A DNA stretch of 64,000 nt, from contig JAIEMG010000037.1 in assembly GCA_019752375.1 (NCBI GenBank), positions 45,436 through 109,435 of the forward strand. Reading direction: 5' to 3'. The stretch comes from Gemmataceae bacterium (GTDB taxonomy: Bacteria > Planctomycetota > Planctomycetia > Gemmatales > Gemmataceae). The translations under genes and the position numbers were made by a program. Below, one piece after another: positions 1 to 8,290 of the stretch. The notes beneath the pieces are model-generated. The model was not told the DNA's origin. It saw nothing but the letters and a program-made list of their open reading frames with translations, and did no database searches. How positions within the stretch are numbered: the stretch's first letter is position 1; the number at the start of each line of letters is the position of its first letter.

Positions 1-1
1 C

Positions 2-316
2 GGACCGGATGGTCGATACGAAGACCGGCATCCGCGTCCCGCCGAAATTGCTTTGCTCATCGAGGTCGGCGATTCTTCGCTCCTTGCGGATCGGCGCTCC
101 AAGCTTCCGCTGTATGCCGCCGGGAAAATCGTTGAAGTTTGGCTCGTCAATCTCGTGCAGGGGCAGATCGAAGTCTACACCCAACCTCGGGGCGGCCGGT
201 CAGCCGCGTTCCGCCAGCGGCAAGATTACGTGCCAGGGCAGGAAGTTCCCCTGCTTCTGGAAGGTAAGGAGATTGCTCGCCTTTCGGTATCGTTCCTGTG
301 TCTGCTCGAAGACTGA
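2..316 (+). CDS. Uma2 family PD-(D/E)XK endonuclease-like protein, C-terminal part
   Basis: The reading frame is open from the left edge of the window, so only the last 104 residues are present and the true start lies outside. The core ALLIEVGDSSLLADRRSK followed by KIVEVWLVNLVQGQIEVY is the second half of the Uma2 (DUF820) fold, with the E of IEV and the K of the xxRxxK helix in the positions of the restriction-endonuclease-like active site. Uma2 proteins are abundant in planctomycetes and cyanobacteria; their substrate is unknown. A complete paralogue lies at 1424-2035. Identification rests on family motifs and is firm; function is only inferred from the fold. Confidence 0.8.
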   Translation, partial: GPDGRYEDRHPRPAEIALLIEVGDSSLLADRRSKLPLYAAGKIVEVWLVNLVQGQIEVYTQPRGGRSAAFRQRQDYVPGQEVPLLLEGKEIARLSVSFLCLLED

Positions 317-356
317 CTGATCAACGACCGTGCCGCCCTTTGTGAGTTCATCCGAT

Positions 357-1391
357 ATGGACCCCGCACTCGAACGCTACAGCCGGCAGATGCGCTTCTT
401 CGGCATCGGCGAGGCCGGTCAGCGCAAACTGCTCGACAGCCACGTGACGCTCTGCGGCTGCGGAGCTCTCGGCACGGTGTTGGCCAATGCCTTGGTCCGG
501 GCCGGGGTTGGCCACCTGCGTCTCGTGGACCGAGACTTCATCGAGACGCACAACCTGCAGCGCCAGGTGCTCTTCGATGAACACGACGTGGCGGAGAACC
601 TGCCCAAGGCCGAAGCGGCGGCGCGGAAGCTGGGCGCCATCAACTCGTCGGTCCACGTCGAGCCGGTGGTCACCGACATCGATCGCACCAACATCCTGGA
701 TCTGGTTCAGGATGCCGACCTCATCCTGGACGGCACCGACAATTTCGAGATCCGCTATCTCATCAACGACGTAGCGGTCAAACTCGGCAAACCGTGGGTG
801 TACGGCGGCAGCATCGGCAGCCACGGCCAGACGATGACGATCCTGCCGGGCGAGACGCCGTGCCTGCGCTGCGTCTTCGAGGCAGCGCCGGCACCCGGCG
901 AGGCGGCGACCTGTGAAACCGCGGGCGTCCTTGGGCCAATCGTCAACATCGTCGCGAGCTTCCAGGCTACCGAGGCCTTCAAGATCCTGACTGGCCGCCG
1001 CGATCAGATCAATCGCGAGCTGATCTATATCGACGTATGGGAAAACGTGTATCGACGTATCAAGATCGCCAAGCTCAAGGGCGCCGTGGACTGTCCCTGC
1101 TGCGGCCATCGCCGGTTCGAATGGCTGGACGGCGAGCACGGCACGCAGACGACCAGCCTGTGCGGCCGCAATGCCGTGCAAGTGGCCCACCGCGTGGCCG
1201 GCCGATTAAATTTTGAAGACATGGCACGCCACCTGGAGACGTTGGGCGCGGTGACCTACAACCGATTCATGCTCCGGTTCACGGCAGACGCGCATGAATT
1301 CACGGTCTTTCCCGATGGGCGCGCCATCATCAAGGGCACCAGCGACATCGACAAGGCGCGGACGTTGTACGCAAAGTACATTGGACACTGA
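357..1391 (+). CDS. ThiF/MoeB/HesA-family adenylyltransferase (E1-like)
   Basis: E1-like enzyme that adenylates the C-terminal glycine of a ubiquitin-like sulfur carrier (ThiS or MoaD type) for sulfur insertion in thiamine or molybdopterin synthesis. Visible features are RYSRQMRFFGIGEAGQ at the N-terminus, the nucleotide loop GCGALG (usually GxGGLG), DGTDNFEIRYLIND for ATP/Mg, two zinc Cys pairs (PCLRC and CPCCG), and CETAGVLGP containing the usual catalytic Cys. About 90 further residues follow the second zinc pair, longer than E. coli MoeB (249 aa). A GTG at 330 in frame would add nine residues; the ATG at 357 is preferred because the family homology begins there. A cysteine desulfurase 0.7 kb downstream on the same strand fits a sulfur-transfer role. 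ThiF versus MoeB cannot be decided. Confidence 0.88.
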   Translation: MDPALERYSRQMRFFGIGEAGQRKLLDSHVTLCGCGALGTVLANALVRAGVGHLRLVDRDFIETHNLQRQVLFDEHDVAENLPKAEAAARKLGAINSSVHVEPVVTDIDRTNILDLVQDADLILDGTDNFEIRYLINDVAVKLGKPWVYGGSIGSHGQTMTILPGETPCLRCVFEAAPAPGEAATCETAGVLGPIVNIVASFQATEAFKILTGRRDQINRELIYIDVWENVYRRIKIAKLKGAVDCPCCGHRRFEWLDGEHGTQTTSLCGRNAVQVAHRVAGRLNFEDMARHLETLGAVTYNRFMLRFTADAHEFTVFPDGRAIIKGTSDIDKARTLYAKYIGH

Positions 1392-1423
1392 TGGTGCCAT
1401 CACGGCAGTGAAGAGGGCAGGAC

Positions 1424-2035
1424 ATGGCCACCGTAGAGACGCTCCTCCCACGCGAGGCGTCGCAACTCCCGCCGATCCCGGTTCATCGTTTCACGGTGGA
1501 TCAGTACCATCGGATGATCGAAATGGGCGTCCTTACGTCGAATGATCGCGTGGAGCTTTTGGAAGGGTGGATCGTTGACAAGCTGCCGCAACACCCCGCC
1601 CACGCTGGCACCATTTCCATCCTTCAGGCAAAGCTCTCGCCAAAGCTACCGAAGGGCTGGATTATTCGCGTACAGTCCCCGATCGCTCTGGATGACAGCG
1701 AGCCCGAACCCGATCTGGCAGTAGTCCGCGGCCCGGAGGAGCGATATCTCGCCGCTCACCCGAGACCTGAGGACATCGGCATCACGATCGAAGTATCGGA
1801 CTCGACTGTCGATTACGACCGCAACGACAAAGTACGAGCCTACGGGCGAGCGCGGCTTCCGGTGTACTGGATCGTGAATCTCGTGGAGCTTGTCGTTGAA
1901 GTCTACACCGGTCCCAGGACGGGCAAGGCCCCAGGGTATCGCACGCGGGAGGTTTTTCGCGTCGAGCATGGTGTTCCGATCTTCCTTGCAGGCCGAGAAA
2001 TCACTGGGATCCCTGTTCGCCACCTCTTTCCCTGA
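1424..2035 (+). CDS. Uma2 family PD-(D/E)XK endonuclease-like protein
   Basis: Complete 203-residue Uma2 (DUF820) protein of normal family length. In order: RFTVDQYHRMIEMGVL (the N-terminal YxxMxxxG motif), RVELLEGWIVDK (first acidic residue), EPEPDLAVVRG (the PD motif, around residues 95-100), ITIEVSDSTVDYDRNDKVRAYGRA (the ExK-type motif) and VYWIVNLVELVVEVY. All residues expected for the PD-(D/E)XK-like site are present. Start ATG at 1424 lies 32 bp after the E1-like gene and 21 bp separate its stop from the cysteine desulfurase, so co-transcription is likely, but a functional link to sulfur transfer is not implied; Uma2 genes occur in many contexts. Confidence 0.88.
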   Translation: MATVETLLPREASQLPPIPVHRFTVDQYHRMIEMGVLTSNDRVELLEGWIVDKLPQHPAHAGTISILQAKLSPKLPKGWIIRVQSPIALDDSEPEPDLAVVRGPEERYLAAHPRPEDIGITIEVSDSTVDYDRNDKVRAYGRARLPVYWIVNLVELVVEVYTGPRTGKAPGYRTREVFRVEHGVPIFLAGREITGIPVRHLFP

Positions 2036-2056
2036 TCGCCTTCACCAACGGTCATC

Positions 2057-3196
2057 ATGATTTACCTCGACAACGCCGCCACCAGCTTCCCCAAGCCCGA
2101 ATCAGTCTATCGGGCGTTGGATCACTTCGCGCGACACGATCTGGCCAACCCGGGCCGTGCCGGCCACAAGATGGCGCTGGCCGCCGAGCGCGCCCTGGAC
2201 GACGCCAGGCACCGGCTCAATCAGCTCTTTCACGGCAAGGAACCGCAGCGCTTCATCTTCACGCTGAATTGCACCGATGCGCTGAACATGGCGTTCAAAG
2301 GCGTGCTGATCGAGGGCGATCACGTCATTACCAGCAACCTGGAGCACAACAGCATCAGCCGGCCGCTGCGCCAGATGGAGCTCGACAACCACATCACCCT
2401 CACGCGACTCTCGGCCGACGGCGGCGGCACTGTGAATCCCGATGACGTGCGCAAGGCCATCACGGCGAAAACGCGACTGATTGCATTGACGCACGCAAGC
2501 AACGTCGTTGGTACGGTACAACCGATCGCTGAATTCGGGCGGATTGCGCGCGAGCACGACTTACTCTTGCTTGTGGATGCCGCACAAACAGCCGGCGTCG
2601 TGCCCATCGACGTGCAGACGATGAACATTGACCTGCTCGCGTTTCCGGGCCACAAGTCGCTGCTGGGGCCGACGGGAACGGGGGCCCTTTACGTGGGGCC
2701 GCGCGCACGCGTCGGCGCGTGGCGGGAGGGCGGCACGGGAGGGGACTCCTCCAGTGAAACGCAGCCGAAGGAGTTTCCTTATTTTCTGGAGGGCGGCACG
2801 CCGAATGTGCTTGGCGTCGCCGGACTGGCGGCGGGCGTGCAGTATGTGACCGAAAAGGGGCTGAATGCCATTCGCGAGCATGAAGTCGAGCTGACCGAAC
2901 GACTATGGCGGCGCCTGGACGAACTCGGTGGCTTTGAAGTTTTCGGCCACCGCGATCCGACCAAGCGCGTGGGTACGCTGAGTTTTCGCTCCGAGGCACT
3001 TCCAGCCGCGGAACTGGGCGGCATTCTCGATCAGGCGTTCGACATCGCCATCCGGCCTGGCCTGCATTGCGCGCCCTACATCCACCGCGCGCTAGGCACG
3101 TTTCCCGATGGAGCGGTTCGCGTCAGCCCCGGCGCTTTCAGCACGGCAGAAGACATCGACCGACTGACGCAAGCATTGTCGGAGATCGTGGCATGA
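2057..3196 (+). CDS. Cysteine desulfurase family, class V PLP aminotransferase
   Basis: PLP enzyme that removes sulfur from cysteine as an enzyme-bound persulfide. MIYLDNAATSFPKP is the typical start of the family, LVDAAQTAG holds the PLP-binding Asp, and FPGHKSLLGPTGTGALYVG carries the PLP-binding lysine in HKS. The GLHCAP segment near residue 340 supplies the likely catalytic Cys. The C-terminus VRVSPGAFSTAEDIDRL is family-typical. Length 379 aa fits the NifS/CsdA-like family protein found in Firmicutes and planctomycetes rather than housekeeping IscS. With the E1-like enzyme upstream it forms a plausible sulfur-mobilisation pair; the recipient (thiamine, molybdopterin or other) is not visible here. 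Confidence 0.9.
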   Translation: MIYLDNAATSFPKPESVYRALDHFARHDLANPGRAGHKMALAAERALDDARHRLNQLFHGKEPQRFIFTLNCTDALNMAFKGVLIEGDHVITSNLEHNSISRPLRQMELDNHITLTRLSADGGGTVNPDDVRKAITAKTRLIALTHASNVVGTVQPIAEFGRIAREHDLLLLVDAAQTAGVVPIDVQTMNIDLLAFPGHKSLLGPTGTGALYVGPRARVGAWREGGTGGDSSSETQPKEFPYFLEGGTPNVLGVAGLAAGVQYVTEKGLNAIREHEVELTERLWRRLDELGGFEVFGHRDPTKRVGTLSFRSEALPAAELGGILDQAFDIAIRPGLHCAPYIHRALGTFPDGAVRVSPGAFSTAEDIDRLTQALSEIVA

Positions 3197-3226
3197 GGGG
3201 TAAACTAAAGCAGGGAAGGACATGCC

Positions 3227-3475
3227 ATGAACGACAGGGCACTTGATATTCCGTGGGTGGATTCCAACCTGTTTTGGGAGAATTTTGGCAAACTTCCCGA
3301 GGAGGAGTACTGGAAGTTCGCCGAGCAGTTTGTCGGCGTGAGCCTGGACGGAACGCGCATCCTCGCCAGTGGGGTCGACGAGCAGGAAATGGAAGCACGC
3401 CTCAGGGAAATGGGCATCGACCCGTCACGAGTTGTGGGCATGTATATCCCGCCACCGGGAGCGTCGATCCTCTGA
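3227..3475 (+). CDS. Small conserved hypothetical protein, coupled to retropepsin gene
   Basis: An 82-residue soluble acidic protein with no signal peptide. It reads DIPWVDSNLFWENFGKLPEEE near the start and ends RVVGMYIPPPGASIL. No known domain is recognised. Its stop TGA (3473-3475) overlaps the ATG (3475) of the following retropepsin-like gene, so the two were translationally coupled. Such a two-gene unit suggests a partner or regulator of the protease, but nothing in the sequence proves this. A GGAAGGA stretch 7 bp before the ATG at 3227 is a good ribosome binding site. Confidence 0.7.
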   Translation: MNDRALDIPWVDSNLFWENFGKLPEEEYWKFAEQFVGVSLDGTRILASGVDEQEMEARLREMGIDPSRVVGMYIPPPGASIL

Positions 3476-4017
3476 TGCCGCTGCGGTTTCGCTATCACCT
3501 GCAACGGATGGGGCAGATGGTCCATCCCCTGGGTGGTCGAACCGTGCGCCTGCGTCCCTTGGTGGACATCGCGTCGTTGGACCGAGGGATACCCGTGTGC
3601 GTCCGGCGTTGATTGATACCGGCGCAGACGACACCATTTTCCCGGAGTCGCTCGCACCGCTCCTCGGCGTCGACTTGAGCCAGGCACCCATTGGCTTGGC
3701 AACGGTTGCAGGGGCGGGGTCTGTTTCCCTGCGCTATGCGAGTGTGACCTTGCGGCTGACCGATGGCCGCGAACCAGCGCGAATGGCCCGCAACGGTAGG
3801 CTTCACGCCCGCTCGATTGATTCATGCCTCGCTCGGTTTCGCCGGCTTCTTGCAGTTCTTTACCGCCACCTTCTTTGGCGACATCGAGGAAGTCGAATTG
3901 GGCGTCAATTCCTTGTATCCCGGCACAGAAGCGTCCTACCGCAGCTTGAATCCCACCGATAGTGGGGCACGATCGCAGCAGCGGCCGGCTTCCCACAGTT
4001 CCACGGCACCCTCGTAG
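3475..4017 (+). pseudogene. Retropepsin-like aspartic protease, frameshifted
   Basis: Three frame segments together spell one retropepsin-like protein. The first frame (3475 to about 3566) gives MPLRFRYHLQRMG... RPLVDIA. The second (about 3570-3770) gives VVGPRDTRVRPALIDTGADD followed by TIFPESLAPLLGV, including the aspartic protease motif DTGADDT. The third (from about 3763, the first frame again) gives REWPATVGFTPARLIHASLG ending ELGVNSLYPG. Two compensating indels are needed, so either the gene is dead or the assembly carries two errors. The last frame runs on to 4017 and overlaps the convergent gene on the other strand; the native stop may have been lost. The single catalytic Asp per chain implies a dimeric enzyme if repaired. 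Confidence 0.72.
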
Positions 4018-4286
4018 ACAAACGGCGTCTTGTCCGTCCACAAGTTGGGCTCAGGAATGACGCTGCCGATGGTCAGCGTCGAGGACCCCTCCGTGAGGCG
4101 AGCGATCGTGCGAAAGGGATATGCGATTTCCACCGTCGTCACGCCGGGACAACGCGGTCCGTGCAATTTGCCGCGCAACTCGGTCGTGGCCGTAACAGTC
4201 TCCAACTCCACGTGAACCCAGACCTCAGCCTCGGCGGCCGACAGTCGGCGAATTTCCAAAGTCGTCGTGCGAATTTTGTTGTTCAT
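3936..4286 (-). CDS. Hypothetical protein, possible Ig-like (GH2-type) fold
   Basis: About 116 residues, no signal peptide. The pattern IPEPNLWTDKTPFVYEGAVE followed by LWEAG resembles the Ig-like domain of family 2 glycosidases (IPxPxLWTPxTPxLY), but no catalytic domain is attached, so this is a fold guess only. ATG at 4286 lies 5 bp beyond the queA stop; a GTG at 4295 that overlaps that stop is an alternative start. Either way it is in an operon with queA, without an evident functional tie. Its 3' end overlaps the tail of the broken retropepsin frame on the other strand. Confidence 0.6.
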   Translation of the reverse strand: MNNKIRTTTLEIRRLSAAEAEVWVHVELETVTATTELRGKLHGPRCPGVTTVEIAYPFRTIARLTEGSSTLTIGSVIPEPNLWTDKTPFVYEGAVELWEAGRCCDRAPLSVGFKLR

Positions 4287-4291
4287 GGACT

Positions 4292-5323
4292 TCACAGGAT
4301 CAGCATGGCGTCGCCGTAACTGTAGAAGCGATAGCGCTCGGCAATGGCTGTCATATACGCGTGCCGCAGCAATTCAACGCCGGTGAAGGCGCCGACGAGA
4401 AGCAGCAAGGTTGAGCGTGGCAAATGGAAGTTCGTTAGTAACGCATCCACCGCCTTGAATTCGTACGGCGGATGGATGAATAGGTCGGTCTCGCCGCGCC
4501 ACGGCCGGAGAGCGCCGGTTGCCGCCACGGTCTCCAGGACGCGAACGGTCGTCGTGCCCACCGCGACGAGCTTGCCGCAGTGCTGCCGGCAAGCTTCGAT
4601 GGCCGTGAGCGCGTCGGCGGAAAGCTCGCCCCACTCGCGGTGCATCGCGTGACGGGTGTAATCATCAACTTGGATCGGCTGAAACGTGCCCCGGCCGACG
4701 TGTAAGGTCACGGCCGCACTTGGGATTCCGCGCATTCGGAGCCGTTCGAATGTGTCTGGGGTGAAATGTAACCCCGCTGTGGGTGCGGCAACCGCTCCCG
4801 ACCGGAGCGCATAGACCGTTTGATAGCGATCCTGGTCCACAGTGCCTGCTCGCCCCTTGCGGATATATGGTGGCAGAGGCACCTGGCCGAATCGCTGCAG
4901 CAGGTCTGCCGGCACGCCCGACTCGCTGGGCCGTGCGAGCCAGTGGCCTTCGGCTGTTTTCGCGAGGAGTGTCAACGTGAACGGACGCGGTTCAATCTCG
5001 ATGATCTCGCCTTCAGTCAGCCTGCCGCGCGTCTGACACATCAGTTCCCAGACACTGTCCGCGGGGGCGTGGAGGAAGAGTCCCTCCCACTTGCCGCCCG
5101 TGCGGCGGCGCCGGCCCAGGAGACGCGCCGGCAGCACCTTGGTGTCATTGCGGACAAGTAAGTCGCCGGGATTCAGCAATTCGGGCAAGTCGCTGAATAC
5201 GCGATGCTCCAGGCTTCCGGTAGGGCGACGCACGACGAGCAGGCGCGATTGATCGCGCACGGGCGCGGGCTCCTGCGCGATCAGTTCAGGGGGCAGTTCA
5301 TAGTCCAGAAACGGCATGGACAT
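4292..5323 (-). CDS. queA: S-adenosylmethionine:tRNA ribosyltransferase-isomerase
   Basis: Transfers and isomerises the ribosyl part of SAM onto preQ1 in tRNA, giving epoxyqueuosine at the wobble position. Diagnostic stretches are DYELPPELIAQEPAP, DLLVRNDTKVLPARL, PLPPYIR, RYQTVYA, GAVAAPTAGLHFT and NFHLPRSTLLLLVGAF. About 343 residues, normal for QueA. An in-frame start at 5359 exists, but it would lie inside the terminator hairpin of the upstream gene (5334-5369); ATG at 5323 or 5317 matches the usual N-terminus (MSMPFLDYEL). The next enzyme of the pathway, QueG, is encoded at 44.3-45.4 kb in this window. Confidence 0.95.
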   Translation of the reverse strand: MSMPFLDYELPPELIAQEPAPVRDQSRLLVVRRPTGSLEHRVFSDLPELLNPGDLLVRNDTKVLPARLLGRRRRTGGKWEGLFLHAPADSVWELMCQTRGRLTEGEIIEIEPRPFTLTLLAKTAEGHWLARPSESGVPADLLQRFGQVPLPPYIRKGRAGTVDQDRYQTVYALRSGAVAAPTAGLHFTPDTFERLRMRGIPSAAVTLHVGRGTFQPIQVDDYTRHAMHREWGELSADALTAIEACRQHCGKLVAVGTTTVRVLETVAATGALRPWRGETDLFIHPPYEFKAVDALLTNFHLPRSTLLLLVGAFTGVELLRHAYMTAIAERYRFYSYGDAMLIL

Positions 5324-5333
5324 GGCAAACGCA

Positions 5334-5369
5334 AAGCCCCGCGAAGCCGTCAGCGGCACCGCGGGGCTT
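5334..5369 (-). terminator. Hairpin terminator behind the 192-aa secreted protein
   Basis: Perfect 10-bp inverted repeat AAGCCCCGCG / CGCGGGGCTT with a 16-nt loop. It begins 21 bp after the stop of the leftward gene at 5391, followed on the minus strand by TTGCGTTT. It also bounds the start choice for queA. Confidence 0.7.
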
Positions 5370-5390
5370 GCTCCAAGTTGATGGCTTCGC

Positions 5391-5969
5391 TTACTTCTTT
5401 AGCGCCTTGAGCCACTCTTCAAAGCCCGCCTTGTAGTTAGCTACCGTGTCGGCCGGGCCAACGAGGCGGAAGTGGAAGGCGTCGTCGCCTCCTTCATAGT
5501 GGATCGCCAGCATCCGCTGGCCAGGGCGGTTTTCCACCTTGCTGGCCGGATCGAACGGGCGCTCCTTGAACTTGTAGGTGCCGGTCACGTCGAGGTACGG
5601 CGCCTTCACGGTGCCGATCTTGATGTCGGTGACCTTGGAGACGTCGTCCAGCGTCTTCCCTGCGGGCGGAACGAACATTTCCTTCCACCGCTTGATGTTG
5701 GCTTCCGGGGAGCCGCCAAGGCCCTTGAAGATGATCAGTTCCGCATCGACCTTGTCATCCTTGACCTTGGGCAGACGGAACTGAAGGAAGCGCATGCGAT
5801 TGTCCGGCTTCTCTTCCTTCCACTCCTTCGGGATGGCGGCTTTCATGCCATCGAGTTCGACGACCTTGCCTTTTTCGTCCTTCTTGTCTTGGGCGCTCGA
5901 TTCGGCAGCGCTCCAGCCCCAGACCAGCACGCCGGCACCCAGCAGCGCTGCGCAGAGGACTCGTTTCAT
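5391..5969 (-). CDS. Secreted hypothetical protein (planctomycete type)
   Basis: 192 residues with a clear Sec signal peptide (MKRVLCAALLGAGVLVWGW, then AESSAQD). The mature part has alternating charged strands, FLQFRLPKV, AELIIFKGLGGS, DVTGTYKFKERPFDPASK and HYEGGDDAFHFRLVGPAD, and ends in a helix GFEEWLKALKK. It resembles small secreted proteins conserved in planctomycetes; no function is known to me. AAGGAG sits 6 bp before the ATG at 5969, which decides this start over a TTG two codons upstream. Transcription ends at the hairpin before queA. Confidence 0.75.
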   Translation of the reverse strand: MKRVLCAALLGAGVLVWGWSAAESSAQDKKDEKGKVVELDGMKAAIPKEWKEEKPDNRMRFLQFRLPKVKDDKVDAELIIFKGLGGSPEANIKRWKEMFVPPAGKTLDDVSKVTDIKIGTVKAPYLDVTGTYKFKERPFDPASKVENRPGQRMLAIHYEGGDDAFHFRLVGPADTVANYKAGFEEWLKALKK

Positions 5970-6067
5970 CGGCAACTCCTTGTGATTGACGGGCGCTTGC
6001 GCCCAGGTGAGGAGAATCGCTTCGTCCCCTCATCAGTAAAGCCTTGCGGCGATGAAATAGCAAGCGG

Positions 6068-6385
6068 TCAGTCCAATTCCATCAGGAAGCGTGCCATCTC
6101 GTCCGCGGCGTGTGTATTGCCCGCTTGCTTGGCCACCGCAACGCCGCGATTCCAGAGTTCGCGGGCCTCGTCGGAACGCTCCAGGCGCAGAAGTGCCTGG
6201 CCGCCCTGCAGGTAAGCGGGCGCGTAGTCGGGAACGACCGCGATCAAGTCCTGGAACTGCTTCGCGGCCGCCGCATTGTCCCCCGCGCTGACGTATTCCA
6301 TTGCCAGGCCGTACCGGAGGAACGGGTCGTTGGGATCATCGGCCAGCATCTCTTCGAGTTGTTCTTTCCGCGATTTCGCCGCCAT
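6068..6385 (-). CDS. Small TPR-repeat protein
   Basis: 105 residues, cytoplasmic. Two to three tetratricopeptide helices are visible: DPFLRYGLAMEYVSAGDNAA, then DYAPAYLQGGQALLRLERSD, then a final helix ending in ARFLMELD. The start MAAKSRKEQLEEMLADDPND is a helix cap seen in short planctomycete TPR proteins. It likely mediates protein contacts; no partner is indicated. The gene is divergent from the HtrA-type protease across about 350 bp. Confidence 0.72.
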   Translation of the reverse strand: MAAKSRKEQLEEMLADDPNDPFLRYGLAMEYVSAGDNAAAAKQFQDLIAVVPDYAPAYLQGGQALLRLERSDEARELWNRGVAVAKQAGNTHAADEMARFLMELD

Positions 6386-6741
6386 TTGCCGTACCTCCGA
6401 CTGAGATTGCGCGTCCTTTTAGTTTCTACGCCGGGCCCAATCGCCGGGCAACGGCGGTACAGACGGTACAACCGGAATGCACGGTCCTGGCTTCCTACCC
6501 TGCATTCCAGGTCAAATGCGTAGCCTTGGCCCCGCCTTCATGTGAACCTGGTGAACCTGGCGAATGCCTCTTTAGCACCCTTGCTCACTCAGTCGAATTT
6601 AGAGGCGGTACTCGGCTACCGGCCCGCCGCTGTCGGCTTCTGGGGGATGCCCGACAATTGCCGCCCGCCGATCGACCGGCCACTGGGGACACCATGAGCC
6701 TGCACCTCTTCCTGAATCACCACACTGCCTGGCCCGCTCCG
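6386..6741. other. Divergent intergenic region
   Basis: Between the TPR gene (leftward) and the protease gene (rightward). An in-frame ATG at 6694 could extend the protease by 16 residues. A short tandem TGAACCTGG repeat lies near 6542-6560. I see no convincing promoter hexamers or gene. Confidence 0.4.
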
Positions 6742-8112
6742 ATGAAACCAAGAATTCACCGCGTCCTGCTCCGAACGACGCTGGTCCTCTTGTGCCTGAC
6801 GAGCGCCGCCTTATTACGGACGCCGTCCGGCACGGCCGCGCCACCGGACAACCCGCGACGAACGCCGATCGTGGAGGCGGTCGAACGCGACCGTGGCGCG
6901 GTCGTCAACATCCACAGCGAACGGACCGTCAAGGCGCCCGCCGGCGACGACTTGCCGTCGCTCACGCCATCACAGAATCGTGTCAACGGCATGGGCACGG
7001 GCATCATTATTGACCCGCGCGGCTACATCATCACCAACCAGCACGTCGTCGAGGACGTGAGCGTGATCCGCGTCCGATTGGCGGATGGCGCATCCTTCAA
7101 CGCTCGCGTGCTGGCTCGCGATAGCGAGACGGATCTGGCACTGCTCAAGATCGAAGCGGGCCGGCCGTTGCCGGTGATGCCCTTCGGCACTGCCACCGAC
7201 CTGATGGTCGGAGAAACGGTGATCGCGATCGGCAACGCCTTTGGCTACGAGCACACCGTGACGACGGGAATCGTCAGTGCCGTCAAACGCGACGTGACGC
7301 TTAACAAGGACATTTCCTACAAGTCGCTGATTCAGACCTGCGCCGACATCAACCCCGGCAATTCCGGTGGGCCGCTGCTGAACATCAACGGCGACCTGGT
7401 CGGCGTGAATGTGGCGATCCGCGCGGGCGCCCAGGGTATTGGGTTCGCCATCCCCGTGGATACCATGCTGCGCGTGGCGGCCGAGATGATGAGCAGCCGC
7501 CGCCGCACCAGTCTGACGCACGGGTTGGCTTGCCGCGATCGCGTGGACACGACGCAAGGCGCGCCGATCCGCAGCCTGGTGGTCGAGCGCATCGAAACCG
7601 GCGGCGCCGCGGCGCAGGCGGGGGTGCAACGGGGCGACATCATCGTCCAGGTTGGAGATCAACGGGTTGGTTGCGCTTTGGAGCTCGAGCGCTGCCTGCT
7701 CGAGCGGGCCGCCGGCGACCGTGTGCCCGTCGTGATCCGCCGCAATGGCACCGAGCAGAAGGTTGAGCTGGTCCTGCTGGCCGTCGAGAAAACCGTGCCC
7801 GTACCCGCCGAGGTCGTCTGGCGAAAGGTGGGACTCCGTTTCAACCCGGTCAATGGCGAAGTCGTCTCGCGCGTCAATCCGCACCTCCATGGAGGCTTGG
7901 CCGTTACCGAGGTCAATGGGGACAGTCCGGCAGGCAAGGCCGGCATCCAGCGCGGCGACATCCTGGTTGGCCTGCACCAGTGGGAGACCATTACCCTCGA
8001 CAATGTTGCCTTCGTCGTAACGCACCCCGACCTGGCATCGTTCAATCCGCTTCGCTTCTACATCGTCCGCGGCGGCCAGGTGCATCGCGGCTGGCTGCAG
8101 CAAGTCGACTGA
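6742..8112 (+). CDS. HtrA/DegP-type periplasmic serine protease with two PDZ domains
   Basis: A 456-residue trypsin-like protease of the protein-quality-control family, exported by an N-terminal signal (about residues 1-33 from ATG 6742). The catalytic triad is His101 in ITNQHVV, Asp131 in ETDLALLKI and Ser208 in NPGNSGGPLLN. GVNVAIRAGAQGIGFAIP is the usual end of the protease domain. Two PDZ domains follow, one around GAAAQAGVQRGDIIVQVGD and one around SPAGKAGIQRGDILVG, the latter divergent. Long open frame upstream of 6694 has no family similarity and is not part of the gene. A strong hairpin follows the stop. Single gene, divergent from the TPR gene. Confidence 0.92.
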   Translation: MKPRIHRVLLRTTLVLLCLTSAALLRTPSGTAAPPDNPRRTPIVEAVERDRGAVVNIHSERTVKAPAGDDLPSLTPSQNRVNGMGTGIIIDPRGYIITNQHVVEDVSVIRVRLADGASFNARVLARDSETDLALLKIEAGRPLPVMPFGTATDLMVGETVIAIGNAFGYEHTVTTGIVSAVKRDVTLNKDISYKSLIQTCADINPGNSGGPLLNINGDLVGVNVAIRAGAQGIGFAIPVDTMLRVAAEMMSSRRRTSLTHGLACRDRVDTTQGAPIRSLVVERIETGGAAAQAGVQRGDIIVQVGDQRVGCALELERCLLERAAGDRVPVVIRRNGTEQKVELVLLAVEKTVPVPAEVVWRKVGLRFNPVNGEVVSRVNPHLHGGLAVTEVNGDSPAGKAGIQRGDILVGLHQWETITLDNVAFVVTHPDLASFNPLRFYIVRGGQVHRGWLQQVD

Positions 8113-8140
8113 TCAGGACCACCCACCCCTGATGACGAAC

Positions 8141-8168
8141 CGGGCCTGCGGCGACTGTCGCAGGCCCG
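8141..8168 (+). terminator. Hairpin terminator after the HtrA-type gene
   Basis: Perfect 10-bp stem CGGGCCTGCG / CGCAGGCCCG with an 8-nt loop, 28 bp after the stop codon; only a two-T tail, so it may act as a 3' stabiliser as much as a terminator. Confidence 0.65.
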
Positions 8169-8290
8169 TTCGCATTCCTGCGAACTCGATATGCACCGTG
8201 CCGCCTACAATGTTCCATCGAGCGCTGAAATTGCTCCAGCGATCCGCCATGGCCATCCCAGCGCGCGTGGCTAACTCTACGGGAGATGTG

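Noticed and set aside
330..356. GTG 330 as start of the E1-like gene
   Set aside because: Adds nine non-conserved residues and has no ribosome site; kept only as alternative to ATG 357.
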